In this document: positions 1 to 11,264 of the stretch, in pieces
Layout of the letters: every line of letters begins with the position of its first letter
How positions within the stretch are numbered: the first letter of the stretch is position 1
Notes under the pieces: generated by a model
Databases searched by the model: none
Told to the model about the DNA's origin: nothing
The model's input: only the letters and a program-made list of their open reading frames with translations
Program-made: the position numbers and the translations under genes
Source of the DNA: Auanema rhodensis
Lineage: Eukaryota; Nematoda; Chromadorea; Rhabditida; Rhabditidae
Assembly (NCBI GenBank): GCA_964057225.1
Contig: OZ059895.1
Span: 20,966,688 to 21,030,687 of the forward strand
Length of the DNA stretch: 64,000 nucleotides
Direction of reading: 5' to 3'

Positions 1-192
1 TTGGTATGTAACTCGCTTCACGTGAAAGATAAAGAGATGCGGTTTTCAAAATTAGATTCCCCATTTCCATGTTAGTCTAAAAACAAATTTTCATTGATAT
101 TGGTGCATGGTAACCATGACTTTGAAATTTACGTGAACTTTAATTTATGCTAATTAAGTGTACACATGATGTGCGCTTGGTATGTAACTCGC

Positions 193-202
193 TTCACGTG
201 AA
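193..202. other. Dyad 1: TTCACGTGAA palindrome (example copy)
   Basis: TTCACGTGAA is a perfect 10-bp palindrome with a CACGTG core (monomer positions 17-26). It is present in types A, B, D-H, K (most copies), M, N and P. Type C (TTCACGTCAA), type L (TTCAAGTCAA), CTTTACGTC copies and TTCACGTAAA copies lack it. CACGTG is the core recognised by many bHLH and plant bZIP factors; binding here is not shown. Confidence 0.85.
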
Positions 203-312
203 AGATAAAGAGATGCGGTTTTCAAAATTAGATTCCCCATTTCCATATTAGTCTAAAAACAAATTTTTATTGATATTGGTGCATGGCAACCATGACTTTA
301 AAATTTACGTGA

Positions 313-335
313 ACTTTAATTTATGCTAATTAAGT
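313..335. other. AT-rich imperfect stem (example copy)
   Basis: Monomer positions 137-159 contain TTAATT and AATTAA arms separated by TATGCT. They extend to ACTT/AAGT if one T is bulged. In type D the A at monomer position 152 becomes T (GCTTATTAAG), which weakens the stem. In the ATTGAATG variants the right arm is also altered. Confidence 0.6.
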
Positions 336-633
336 GTACACATGATGTGCACTTGGTATGTAACTCGCTTCACGTCAAAGATAAAGAGATGCGGTTTTCA
401 AAATTAGATTCCCCATGTCCATATTAGTCTAAAAACAAATTTTTATTAATATTGGTGCATGGTAACCATGACTTTGAAATTTACGTGAACTTTAATTTAT
501 GCTAATTAAGTGTACACATGATGTGCACTTGGTATGTAACTCGCTTCACGTGAAAGATGAAGAGATGCGGTTTTCAAAATTAGATTCCTCATGTCCATAT
601 TAGTCTAAAAACGAATTTTTATTGATATTGGTG

Positions 634-646
634 CATGGTAACCATG
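634..646. other. Dyad 2: CATGGT-A-ACCATG inverted repeat (example copy)
   Basis: This is a 6-bp perfect inverted repeat around one central base at monomer positions 106-118, centred on position 112. That is about 90 bp from the centre of dyad 1 and about 86 bp from dyad 1 of the next unit. Type B changes the T at 111 to C, shrinking the arms to CATGG/CCATG. Type B* also changes CCATG to CCACG. Types K, L and P lose the outer C pairing (GATGG or AATGG) but keep 5-bp arms. Confidence 0.85.
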
Positions 647-685
647 ACTTTGAAATTTACGTGAACTTTAATTTATGCTTATTAA

Positions 686-696
686 GTGTACACGTG
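686..696. other. Dyad 3 GTGTACAC overlapping a second CACGTG in type D
   Basis: GTGTACAC is an 8-bp palindrome at monomer positions 158-165. In monomers with G at 166 (ACACGTG rather than ACACATG) a CACGTG follows at 163-168, here 691-696. The next monomer's own CACGTG begins at 723, 32 bp downstream. This second CACGTG is linked to GCTTATTAAG in type D and to ATTGAATG in a right-hand subtype. Confidence 0.8.
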
Positions 697-1408
697 ATGT
701 GCACTTGGTATGTAACTCGCTTCACGTGAAAGATAAAAGGATGCGGTTTTCAAAATTAGATTCCCCATGTCCATATTAGTCTAAAAACAAATTTTTATTG
801 ATATTGGTGCATGGTAACCATGACTTTGAAATTTACGTGAACTTTAATTTATGCTAATTAAGTGTACACATGATGTGCACTTGGTATGTAACTCGCTTCA
901 CGTGAAAGATGAAAAGATGCGGTTTTCAAAATTAGATTCCCCATGTCCATATTAGTCTAAAAACAAATTTTTATTGATATTGGTGCATGGTAACCATGAC
1001 TTTGAAATTTACGTGAACTTTAATTTATGCTAATTAAGTGTACACATGATGTGCACTTGGTATGTAACTCGCTTCACGTCAAAGATAAAGAGATGCGGTT
1101 TTCAAAATTAGATTCCCCATGTCCATATTAGTCTAAAAACAAATTTTTATTAATATTGGTGCATGGTAACCATGACTTTGAAATTTACGTGAACTTTAAT
1201 TTATGCTAATTAAGTGTACACATGATGTGAACTTGGTATGTAACTCGCTTCACGTGAAAGATGAAGAGATGCGGTTTTCAAAATTAGATTCCTCATGTCC
1301 ATATTAGTCTAAAAACGAATTTTTATCGATATTGGTGCATGGTAACCATGACTTTGAAATTTACGTGAACTTTAATTTATGCTAATTAAGTGTACACATG
1401 ATGTGCGC

Positions 1409-3344
1409 TTGGTATGTAACTCGCTTCACGTGAAAGATAAAGAGATGCGGTTTTCAAAATTAGATTCCCCATGTCCATATTAGTCTAAAAACAAATTTTT
1501 ATTAATATTGGTGCATGGTAACCATGACTTTGAAATTTACGTGAACTTTAATTTATGCTAATTAAGTGTACACATGATGTGCACTTGGTATGTAACTCGC
1601 TTCACGTGAAAGATGAAGAGATGCGGTTTTCAAAATTAGATTCCTCATGTCCATATTAGTCTAAAAACGAATTTTTATTCATATTGGTGCATGGTAACCA
1701 TGACTTTGAAATTTACGTGAACTTTAATTTATGCTAATTAAGTGTACACATGATGTGCGCTTGGTTTGTAACTCGCTTCACGTGAAAGATAAAGAGATGC
1801 GGTTTTCAAAATTAGATTCCCCATTTCCATATTAGTCTAAAAACAAATTTTTATTGATATTGGTGCATGGCAACCATGACTTTAAAATTTACGTGAACTT
1901 TAATTTATGCTAATTAAGTGTACACATGATGTGCACTTGGTATGTAACTCGCTTCACGTCAAAGATAAAGAGATGCGGTTTTCAAAATTAGATTCCCCAT
2001 GTCCATATTAGTCTAAAAACAAATTTTTATTAATATTGGTGCATGGTAACCATGACTTTGAAATTTACGTGAACTTTAATTTATGCTAATTAAGTGTACA
2101 CATGATGTGCACTTGGTATGTAACTCGCTTCACGTGAACGATGAAAAGATGCGGTTTTCAAAATTAGATTCCCCATGTCCATATTAGTCTAAAAACAAAT
2201 TTTTATTGATATTGGTGCATGGTAACCATGACTTTGAAATTTACGTGAACTTTAATTTATGCTAATTAAGTGTACACATGATGTGCACTTGGTATGTAAC
2301 TCGCTTCACGTCAAAGATAAAGAGATGCGGTTTTCAAAATTAGATTCCCCATGTCCATATTAGTCTAAAAACAAATTTTTATTAATATTGGTGCATGGTA
2401 ACCATGACTTTGAAATTTACGTGAACTTTAATTTATGCTAATTAAGTGTACACATGATGTGCACTTGGTATGTAACTCGCTTCACGTGAAAGATGAAGAG
2501 ATGCGGTTTTCAAAATTAGATTCCCCATTTCCATATTAGTCTAAAAACAAATTTTTATTGATATGGGTGCATGGTAACCATGACTTTGAAATTTACGTGA
2601 ACTTTAATTTATGCTAATTAAGTGTACACATGATGTGCACTTGGTATGTAACTCGCTTCACGTGAAAGATGAAGAGATGAGGTTTTCAAAATTAGATTCC
2701 TCATGTCCATATTAGTCTAAAAACGAATTTTTATTGATATTGGTGCATGGTAACCATGACTTTGAAATTTACGTGAACTTTAATTTATGCTAATTAAGTG
2801 TACACATGATGTGCGCTTGGTATGTAACTCGCTTCACGTGAAAGATAAAGAGATGCGGTTTTCAAAATTAGATTCCCCATTTCCATATTAGTCTAAAAAC
2901 AAATTTTTATTGATATTGGTGCATGGCAACCATGACTTTAAAATTTACGTGAACTTTAATTTATGCTAATTAAGTGTACACATGATGTGCACTTGGTATG
3001 TAACTCGCTTCACGTCAAAGATAAAGAGATGCGGTTTTCAAAATTAGATTCCCCATATCCATATTAGTCTAAAAACAAATTTTTATTAATATTGGTGCAT
3101 GGTAACCATGACTTTGAAATTTACGTGAACTTTAATTTATGCTAATTAAGTGTACACATGATGTGCACTTGGTATGTAACTCGCTTCACGTGAAAGATGA
3201 AGAGATGCGGTTTTCAAAATTAGATTCCTCATGTCCATATTAGTCTAAAAACAAATTTTTATTAATATTGGTGCATGGTAACCCTGACTTTGAAATTTAC
3301 GTGAACTTTAATTTATGCTAATTAAGTGTACACATGATGTGCGC
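1409..3344 (+). repeat. Mixed A-H type monomers, no clean HOR
   Basis: Eleven monomers from 1409 alternate mainly between B, C and D'/G types, with F at 2113 (GAACGATGAAAAG) and H at 2465 (GATATGGGTG). Several are mosaics: 1409 has a B/A-like start but a C-like CCCCATGTCC and TTAAT. Private variants include TTGGTTTG at 1761, GATGAGG in the monomer at 2641 and ACCCTGAC in the monomer at 3169. No gene or unique DNA is present. Confidence 0.85.
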
Positions 3345-4576
3345 TTGGTATGTAACTCGCTTCACGTGAAAGATAAAGAGATGCGGTTTTCAAAATTAGA
3401 TTCCCCATTTCCATATTAGTCTAAAAACAAATTTTTATTGATATTGGTGCATGGCAACCATGACTTTAAAATTTACGTGAACTTTAATTTATGCTAATTA
3501 AGTGTACACATGATGTGCACTTGGTATGTAACTCGCTTCACGTGAAAGATGAAGAGATGCGGTTTTCAAAATTAGATTCCTCATGTCCATATTAGTCTAA
3601 AAACGAATTTTTATTGATATTGGTGCATGGTAACCATGACTTTGAAATTTACGTGAACTTTAATTTATGCTAATTAAGTGTACACATGATGTGCACTTGG
3701 TATGTAACTCGCTTCACGTGAAAGATGAAGAGATGCGGTTTTCAAAATTAGATTCCCCATTTCCATATTAGTCTAAAAACAAATTTTTATTGATATGGGT
3801 GCATGGTAACCATGACTTTGAAATTTACGTGAACTTTAATTTATGCTAATTAAGTGTACACATGATGTGCGCTTGGTATGTAACTCGCTTCACGTGAAAG
3901 ATAAAGAGATGCGGTTTTCAAAATTAGATTCCCCATTTCCATGTTAGTCTAAAAACAAATTTTTATTGATATTGGTGCATGGTAACCATGACTTTGAAAT
4001 TTACGTGAACTTTAATTTATGCTAATTAAGTGTACACATGATGTGCACTTGGTATGTAACTCGCTTCACGTCAAAGATAAAGAGATGCGGTTTTCAAAAT
4101 TAGATTCCCCATGTCCATATTAGTCTAAAAACGAATTTTTATCGATATTGGTGCATGGTAACCATGACTTTGAAATTTACGTGAACTTTAATTTATGCTA
4201 ATTAAGTGTACACATGATGTGCACTTGGTATGTAACTCGCTTCACGTGAAAGATAAAGAGATGCGGTTTTCAAAATTAGATTCCCCATTTCCATGTTAGT
4301 CTAAAAACAAATTTTTATTGATATTGGTGCATGGTAACCATGACTTTGAAATTTACGTGAACTTTAATTTATGCTAATTAAGTGTACACATGATGTGCGC
4401 TTGGTATGTAACTCGCTTCACGTGAAAGATAAAGAGATGCGGTTTTCAAAATTAGATTCCCCATTTCCATATTAGTCTAAAAACAAATTTTTATTGATAT
4501 TGGTGCATGGCAACCATGACTTTAAAATTTACGTGAACTTTAATTTATGCTAATTAAGTGTACACATGATGTGCAC
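3345..4576 (+). repeat. B-D'-H-A-(C/G)-A-B block, shortened copy
   Basis: Monomers at 3345 (B), 3521 (D'), 3697 (H with GATATGGGTG), 3873 (A), 4049 (C/G hybrid), 4225 (A) and 4401 (B) parallel the block at 5809-7216, 2464 bp (14 monomers) downstream. The downstream copy has separate C and G monomers where this one has a single hybrid, so this copy is one monomer shorter. Confidence 0.8.
4049..4224 (+). repeat. Hybrid C/G monomer
   Basis: The first part reads as type C (TTCACGTCAAAGATAAAG, CCCCATGTCC). The second part reads as type G (AACGAA, TTATCGAT). The switch lies between monomer positions 66 and 85. The related block at 5809-7216 has C (6513) then G (6689) in place of this one, as expected if one monomer was lost by exchange between adjacent units. 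Confidence 0.8.
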
Positions 4577-5808
4577 TTGGTATGTAACTCGCTTCACGTC
4601 AAAGATAAAGAGATGCGGTTTTCAAAATTAGATTCCTCATGTCCATATTAGTCTAAAAACGAATTTTTATTGATATTGGTGCATGGTAACCATGACTTTG
4701 AAATTTACGTGAACTTTAATTTATGCTTATTAAGTGTACACGTGATGTGCGCTTGGTATGTAACTCGCTTCACGTGAAAGATAAAGAGATGCGGTTTTCA
4801 AAATTAGATTCCCCATTTCCAAATTAGTCTAAAAACAAATTTTTATTGATATTGGTGCATGGCAACCATGACTTTAAAATTTACGTGAACTTTAATTTAT
4901 GCTAATTAAGTGTACACATGATGTGCACTTGGTATGTAACTCGCTTCACGTCAAAGATAAAGAGATGCGGTTTTCAAAATTAGATTCCCCATGTCCATAT
5001 TAGTCTAAAAACAAATTTTTATTAATATTGGTGCATGGTAACCATGACTTTGAAATTTACGTGAACTTTAATTTATGCTAATTAAGTGTACACATGATGT
5101 GCACTTGGTATGTAACTCGCTTCACGTCAAAGATAAAGAGATGCGGTTTTCAAAATTAGATTCCTCATGTCCATATTAGTCTAAAAACGAATTTTTATTG
5201 ATATTGGTGCATGGTAACCATGACTTTGAAATTTACGTGAACTTTAATTTATGCTTATTAAGTGTACACGTGATGTGCGCTTGGTATGTAACTCGCTTCA
5301 CGTGAAAGATAAAGAGATGCGGTTTTCAAAATTAGATTCCCCATTTCCATATTAGTCTAAAAACAAATTTTTATTGATATTGGTGCATGGCAACCATGAC
5401 TTTAAAATTTACGTGAACTTTAATTTATGCTAATTAAGTGTACACATGATGTGCACTTGGTATGTAACTCGCTTCACGTCAAAGATAAAGAGATGCGGTT
5501 TTCAAAATTAGATTCCCCATGTCCATATTAGTCTAAAAACAAATTTTTATTAATATTGGTGCATGGTAACCATGACTTTGAAATTTACGTGAACTTTAAT
5601 TTATGCTAATTAAGTGTACACATGATGTGCACTTGGTATGTAACTCGCTTCACGTGAAAGATGAAGAGATGCGGTTTTCAAAATTAGATTCCTCATGTCC
5701 ATATTAGTCTAAAAACGAATTTTTATCGATATTGGTGCATGGTAACCATGACTTTGAAATTTACGTGAACTTTAATTTATGCTAATTAAGTGTACACATG
5801 ATGTGCGC
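4577..5808 (+). repeat. C/D hybrid trimer, 528 bp, about two copies
   Basis: Monomers at 4577 and 5105 are both hybrids with a C-type start (TTCACGTCAA) and D-type remainder (CCTCATG, AACGAA, TTGAT, GCTTATTAAG, ACACGTG), each ending GTGCGC. Each is followed by B (4753, 5281) and C (4929, 5457). The unit hybrid-B-C therefore repeats at 528 bp. The monomer at 4753 carries CCAAATTAG, which 5281 lacks. A G monomer at 5633 closes the stretch. Confidence 0.8.
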
Positions 5809-7216
5809 TTGGTATGTAACTCGCTTCACGTGAAAGATAAAGAGATGCGGTTTTCAAAATTAGATTCCCCATTTCCATATTAGTCTAAAAACAAATTTTT
5901 ATTGATATTGGTGCATGGCAACCATGACTTTAAAATTTACGTGAACTTTAATTTATGCTAATTAAGTGTACACATGATGTGCACTTGGTATGTAACTCGC
6001 TTCACGTGAAAGATGAAGAGATGCGGTTTTCAAAATTAGATTCCTCATGTCCATATTAGTCTAAAAACGAATTTTTATTGATATTGGTGCATGGTAACCA
6101 TGACTTTGAAATTTACGTGAACTTTAATTTATGCTAATTAAGTGTACACATGATGTGCACTTGGTATGTAACTCGCTTCACGTGAAAGATGAAGAGATGC
6201 GGTTTTCAAAATTAGATTCCCCATTTCCATATTAGTCTAAAAACAAATTTTTATTGATATGGGTGCATGGTAACCATGACTTTGAAATTTACGTGAACTT
6301 TAATTTATGCTAATTAAGTGTACACATGATGTGCGCTTGGTATGTAACTCGCTTCACGTGAAAGATAAAGAGATGCGGTTTTCAAAATTAGATTCCCCAT
6401 TTCCATGTTAGTCTAAAAACAAATTTTTATTGATATTGGTGCATGGTAACCATGACTTTGAAATTTACGTGAACTTTAATTTATGCTAATTAAGTGTACA
6501 CATGATGTGCACTTGGTATGTAACTCGCTTCACGTCAAAGATAAAGAGATGCGGTTTTCAAAATTAGATTCCCCATGTCCATATTAGTCTAAAAACAAAT
6601 TTTTATTAATATTGGTGCATGGTAACCATGACTTTGAAATTTACGTGAACTTTAATTTATGCTAATTAAGTGTACACATGATGTGCACTTGGTATGTAAC
6701 TCGCTTCACGTGAAAGATGAAGAGATGCGGTTTTCAAAATTAGATTCCTCATGTCCATATTAGTCTAAAAACGAATTTTTATCGATATTGGTGCATTGTA
6801 ACCATGACTTTGAAATTTACGTGAACTTTAATTTATGCTAATTAAGTGTACACATGATGTGCACTTGGTATGTAACTCGCTTCACGTGAAAGATAAAGAG
6901 ATGCGGTTTTCAAAATTAGATTCCCCATTTCCATGTTAGTCTAAAAACAAATTTTTATTGATATTGGTGCATGGTAACCATGACTTTGAAATTTACGTGA
7001 ACTTTAATTTATGCTAATTAAGTGTACACATGATGTGCGCTTGGTATGTAACTCGCTTCACGTGAAAGATAAAGAGATGCGGTTTTCAAAATTAGATTCC
7101 CCATTTCCATATTAGTCTAAAAACAAATTTTTATTGATATTGGTGCATGGCAACCATGACTTTAAAATTTACGTGAACTTTAATTTATGCTAATTAAGTG
7201 TACACATGATGTGCAC
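5809..7216 (+). repeat. B-D'-H-A-C-G-A-B block, full copy
   Basis: Monomers at 5809 (B), 5985 (D'), 6161 (H), 6337 (A), 6513 (C), 6689 (G, with GCATTGTAACC), 6865 (A) and 7041 (B) match the order at 3345-4576. Here C and G are separate. The GCATTGTAACC variant breaks dyad 2 in the G copy. It recurs in G monomers at 18129 and 20241. Confidence 0.8.
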
Positions 7217-8976
7217 TTGGTATGTAACTCGCTTCACGTCAAAGATAAAGAGATGCGGTTTTCAAAATTAGATTCCCCATGTCCATATTAGTCTAAAAAC
7301 AAATTTTTATTGATATTGGTGCATGGTAACCATGACTTTGAAATTTACGTGAACTTTAATTTATGCTAATTAAGTGTACACATGATGTGCACTTGGTATG
7401 TAACTCGCTTCACGTCAAAGATAAAGAGATGCGGTTTTCAAAATTAGATTCCCCATGTCCATATTAGTCTAAAAACAAATTTTTATTAATATTGGTGCAT
7501 GGTAACCATGACTTTGAAATTTACGTGAACTTTAATTTATGCTAATTAAGTGTACACATGATGTGCACTTGGTATGTAACTCGCTTCACGTGAAAGATGA
7601 AGAGATGCGGTTTTCAAAATTAGATTCCTCATGTCCATATTAGTCTAAAAACGAATTTTTATCGATATTGGTGCATGGTAACCATGACTTTGAAATTTAC
7701 GTGAACTTTAATTTATGCTAATTAAGTGTACACATGATGTGCACTTGGTATGTAACTCGCTTCACGTGAAAGATAAAGAGATGCGGTTTTCAAAATTAGA
7801 TTCCCCATTTCCATGTTAGTCTAAAAACAAATTTTTATTGATATTGGTGCATGGTAACCATGACTTTGAAATTTACGTGAACTTTAATTTATGCTAATTA
7901 AGTGTACACATGATGTGCGCTTGGTATGTAACTCGCTTCACGTGAAAGATAAAGAGATGCGGTTTTCAAAATTAGATTCCCCATTTCCATATTAGTCTAA
8001 AAACAAATTTTTATTGATATTGGTGCATGGCAACCATGACTTTAAAATTTACGTGAACTTTAATTTATGCTAATTAAGTGTACACATGATGTGCACTTGG
8101 TATGTAACTCGCTTCACGTCAAAGATAAAGAGATGCGGTTTTCAAAATTAGATTCCCCATGTCCATATTAGTCTAAAAACAAATTTTTATTAATATTGGT
8201 GCATGGTAACCATGACTTTGAAATTTACGTGAACTTTAATTTATGCTAATTAAGTGTACACATGATGTGCACTTGGTATGTAACTCGCTTCACGTCAAAG
8301 ATAAAGAGATGCGGTTTTCAAAATTAGATTCCCCATGTCCATATTAGTCTAAAAACAAATTTTTATTAATATTGGTGCATGGTAACCATGACTTTGAAAT
8401 TTACGTGAACTTTAATTTATGCTAATTAAGTGTACACATGATGTGAACTTGGTATGTAACTCGCTTCACGTGAAAGATGAAGAGATGCAGTTTTCAAAAT
8501 TAGATTCCTCATGTCCATATTAGTCTAAAAACGAATTTTTATCGATATTGGTGCATGGTAACCATGACTTTGAAATTTACGTGAACTTTAATTTATGCTA
8601 ATTAAGTGTACACATGATGTGCACTTGGTATGTAACTCGCTTCACGTGAAAGATGAAGAGATGCGGTTTTCAAAATTAGATTCCTCATGTCCATATTAGT
8701 CTAAAAACGAATTTTTATCGATATTGGTGCATGGTAACCATGACTTTGAAATTTACGTGAACTTTAATTTATGCTAATTAAGTGTACACATGATGTGCAC
8801 TTGGTATGTAACTCGCTTCACGTGAAAGATAAAGAGATGCGGTTTTCAAAATTAGATTCCCCATTTCCATGTTAGTCTAAAAACAAATTTTTATTGATAT
8901 TGGTACATGGTAACCATGACTTTGAAATTTACGTGAACTTTAATTTATGCTAATTAAGTGTACACATGATGTGCGC
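6865..8976 (+). repeat. Pentamer HOR A-B-C-C-G (880 bp)
   Basis: The order A (6865), B (7041), C with TTGAT (7217), C (7393), G (7569) is followed by A (7745), B (7921), C (8097), C ending GTGAAC (8273), G (8449, GATGCAG). An extra G (8625) and A (8801, GGTACATGG) precede the first recorded part of the tetramer region. The same A-B-C-C-G order resumes at 11617. Confidence 0.85.
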
Positions 8977-9152
8977 TTGGTATGTAACTCGCTTCACGTG
9001 AAAGATAAAGAGATGCGGTTTTCAAAATTAGATTCCCCATTTCCATATTAGTCTAAAAACAAATTTTTATTGATATTGGTGCATGGCAACCACGACTTTA
9101 AAATTTACGTGAACTTTAATTTATGCTAATTAAGTGTACACATGATGTGCAC
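8977..9152 (+). repeat. Type B* monomer, possible founder of the adjacent tetramer array
   Basis: This B monomer carries CAACCACGAC instead of CAACCATGAC (C117). It is the leftmost copy with this change, and the downstream tetramer array consists largely of B* monomers with the same mark. It could be the source or a remnant of that expansion. Confidence 0.7.
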
Positions 9153-11264
9153 TTGGTATGTAACTCGCTTCACGTGAAAGATGAAGAGATGCGGTTTTCA
9201 AAATTAGATTCCTCATGTCCATATTAGTCTAAAAACGAATTTTTATCGATATTGGTGCATGGTAACCATGACTTTGAAATTTACGTGAACTTTAATTTAT
9301 GCTAATTAAGTGTACACATGATGTGCACTTGGTATGTAACTCGCTTCACGTGAAAGATGAAGAGATGCGGTTTTCAAAATTAGATTCCCCATTTCCATAT
9401 TAGTCTAAAAACAAATTTTTATTGATATTGGTGCATGGCAACCACGACTTTAAAATTTACGTGAACTTTAATTTATGCTAATTAAGTGTACACATGATGT
9501 GCACTTGGTATGTAACTCGCTTCACGTGAAAGATAAAGAGATGCGGTTTTCAAAATTAGATTCCCCATTTCCATATTAGTCTAAAAACAAATTTTTATTG
9601 ATATTGGTGCATGGCAACCACGACTTTAAAATTTACGTGAACTTTAATTTATGCTAATTAAGTGTACACATGATGTGCACTTGGTATGTAACTCGCTTCA
9701 CGTGAAAGATAAAGAGATGCGGTTTTCAAAATTAGATTCCCCATTTCCATATTAGTCTAAAAACAAATTTTTATTGATATTGGTGCATGGCAACCACGAC
9801 TTTAAAATTTACGTGAACTTTAATTTATGCTAATTAAGTGTACACATGATGTGCACTTGGTATGTAACTCGCTTCACGTGAAAGATGAAGAGATGCGGTT
9901 TTCAAAATTAGATTCCTCATGTCCATATTAGTCTAAAAACGAATTTTTATCGATATTGGTGCATGGTAACCATGACTTTGAAATTTACGTGAACTTTAAT
10001 TTATGCTAATTAAGTGTACACATGATGTGCACTTGGTATGTAACTCGCTTCACGTGAAAGATGAAGAGATGCGGTTTTCAAAATTAGATTCCCCATTTCC
10101 ATATTAGTCTAAAAACAAATTTTTATTGATATTGGTGCATGGCAACCACGACTTTAAAATTTACGTGAACTTTAATTTATGCTAATTAAGTGTACACATG
10201 ATGTGCACTTGGTATGTAACTCGCTTCACGTGAAAGATAAAGAGATGCGGTTTTCAAAATTAGATTCCCCATTTCCATATTAGTCTAAAAACAAATTTTT
10301 ATTGATATTGGTGCATGGCAACCACGACTTTAAAATTTACGTGAACTTTAATTTATGCTAATTAAGTGTACACATGATGTGCACTTGGTATGTAACTCGC
10401 TTCACGTGAAAGATAAAGAGATGCGGTTTTCAAAATTAGATTCCCCATTTCCATATTAGTCTAAAAACAAATTTTTATTGATATTGGTGCATGGCAACCA
10501 CGACTTTAAAATTTACGTGAACTTTAATTTATGCTAATTAAGTGTACACATGATGTGCACTTGGTATGTAACTCGCTTCACGTGAAAGATGAAGAGATGC
10601 GGTTTTCAAAATTAGATTCCTCATGTCCATATTAGTCTAAAAACGAATTTTTATCGATATTGGTGCATGGTAACCATGACTTTGAAATTTACGTGAACTT
10701 TAATTTATGCTAATTAAGTGTACACATGATGTGCACTTGGTATGTAACTCGCTTCACGTGAAAGATGAAGAGATGCGGTTTTCAAAATTAGATTCCCCAT
10801 TTCCATATTAGTCTAAAAACAAATTTTTATTGATATTGGTGCATGGCAACCACGACTTTAAAATTTACGTGAACTTTAATTTATGCTAATTAAGTGTACA
10901 CATGATGTGCACTTGGTATGTAACTCGCTTCACGTGAAAGATAAAGAGATGCGGTTTTCAAAATTAGATTCCCCATTTCCATATTAGTCTAAAAACAAAT
11001 TTTTATTGATATTGGTGCATGGCAACCACGACTTTAAAATTTACGTGAACTTTAATTTATGCTAATTAAGTGTACACATGATGTGCACTTGGTATGTAAC
11101 TCGCTTCACGTGAAAGATAAAGAGATGCGGTTTTCAAAATTAGATTCCCCATTTCCATATTAGTCTAAAAACAAATTTTTATTGATATTGGTGCATGGCA
11201 ACCACGACTTTAAAATTTACGTGAACTTTAATTTATGCTAATTAAGTGTACACATGATGTGCAC
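9153..11264 (+). repeat. Tetramer HOR G-B*-B*-B*, 704 bp, three copies
   Basis: The copies begin at 9153, 9857 and 10561. Each has G (CCTCATG, AACGAA, TTATCGAT), then B* with GATGAAGAG, then two B* with GATAAAGAG. All nine B* monomers carry CAACCACGAC. I see no differences between the three copies. The CCACGAC mark is confined to 8977-11264, so this is a local recent expansion inserted into the A-B-C-C-G pentamer region. Confidence 0.93.

Larger units (their letters stand above)
177..352 (+). repeat. Representative monomer (type B) and its anatomy
   Basis: This copy has 56 G+C out of 176 bases, about 32%. In the 176-bp frame, 11-36 holds the TTCACGTGAA dyad followed by a purine-rich GAAAGATAAAGAG stretch. 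Positions 37-62 are CGGTTTTCAAAATTAGATTC plus a C run. Positions 76-100 are an A/T-tract region (AAAAACAAATTTTTATT). Positions 101-118 hold the GGTGCATGG(T/C)AACCATG dyad. Positions 121-160 are AT-rich with ACGTGAA and a TTAATT/AATTAA stem. Positions 158-176 hold GTGTACAC and GTGCAC. Most subtype-defining sites are 24, 31-36, 61, 65, 71, 85, 95-96, 111, 124, 152, 166 and 175. Type B is defined by T65, A71, C111 and A124. Confidence 0.95.
353..1408 (+). repeat. Hexamer HOR C-D-E-F-C'-G, copy 1
   Basis: Six consecutive monomers start at 353 (C), 529 (D, GCTTATTAAG), 705 (E, GATAAAAGG), 881 (F, GATGAAAAG), 1057 (C with GTGAAC at its end) and 1233 (G, TTATCGAT, ending GTGCGC). The same order and private marks recur at 17249-18304, 19361-20416 and 36252-37307. 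It is therefore a true higher-order module of 1056 bp. Confidence 0.9.

Noticed and set aside
191-202. Functional G-box promoter element
   Set aside because: CACGTG matches the core, but it is repeated in hundreds of units with no gene downstream, so a gene-promoter role is not supported.
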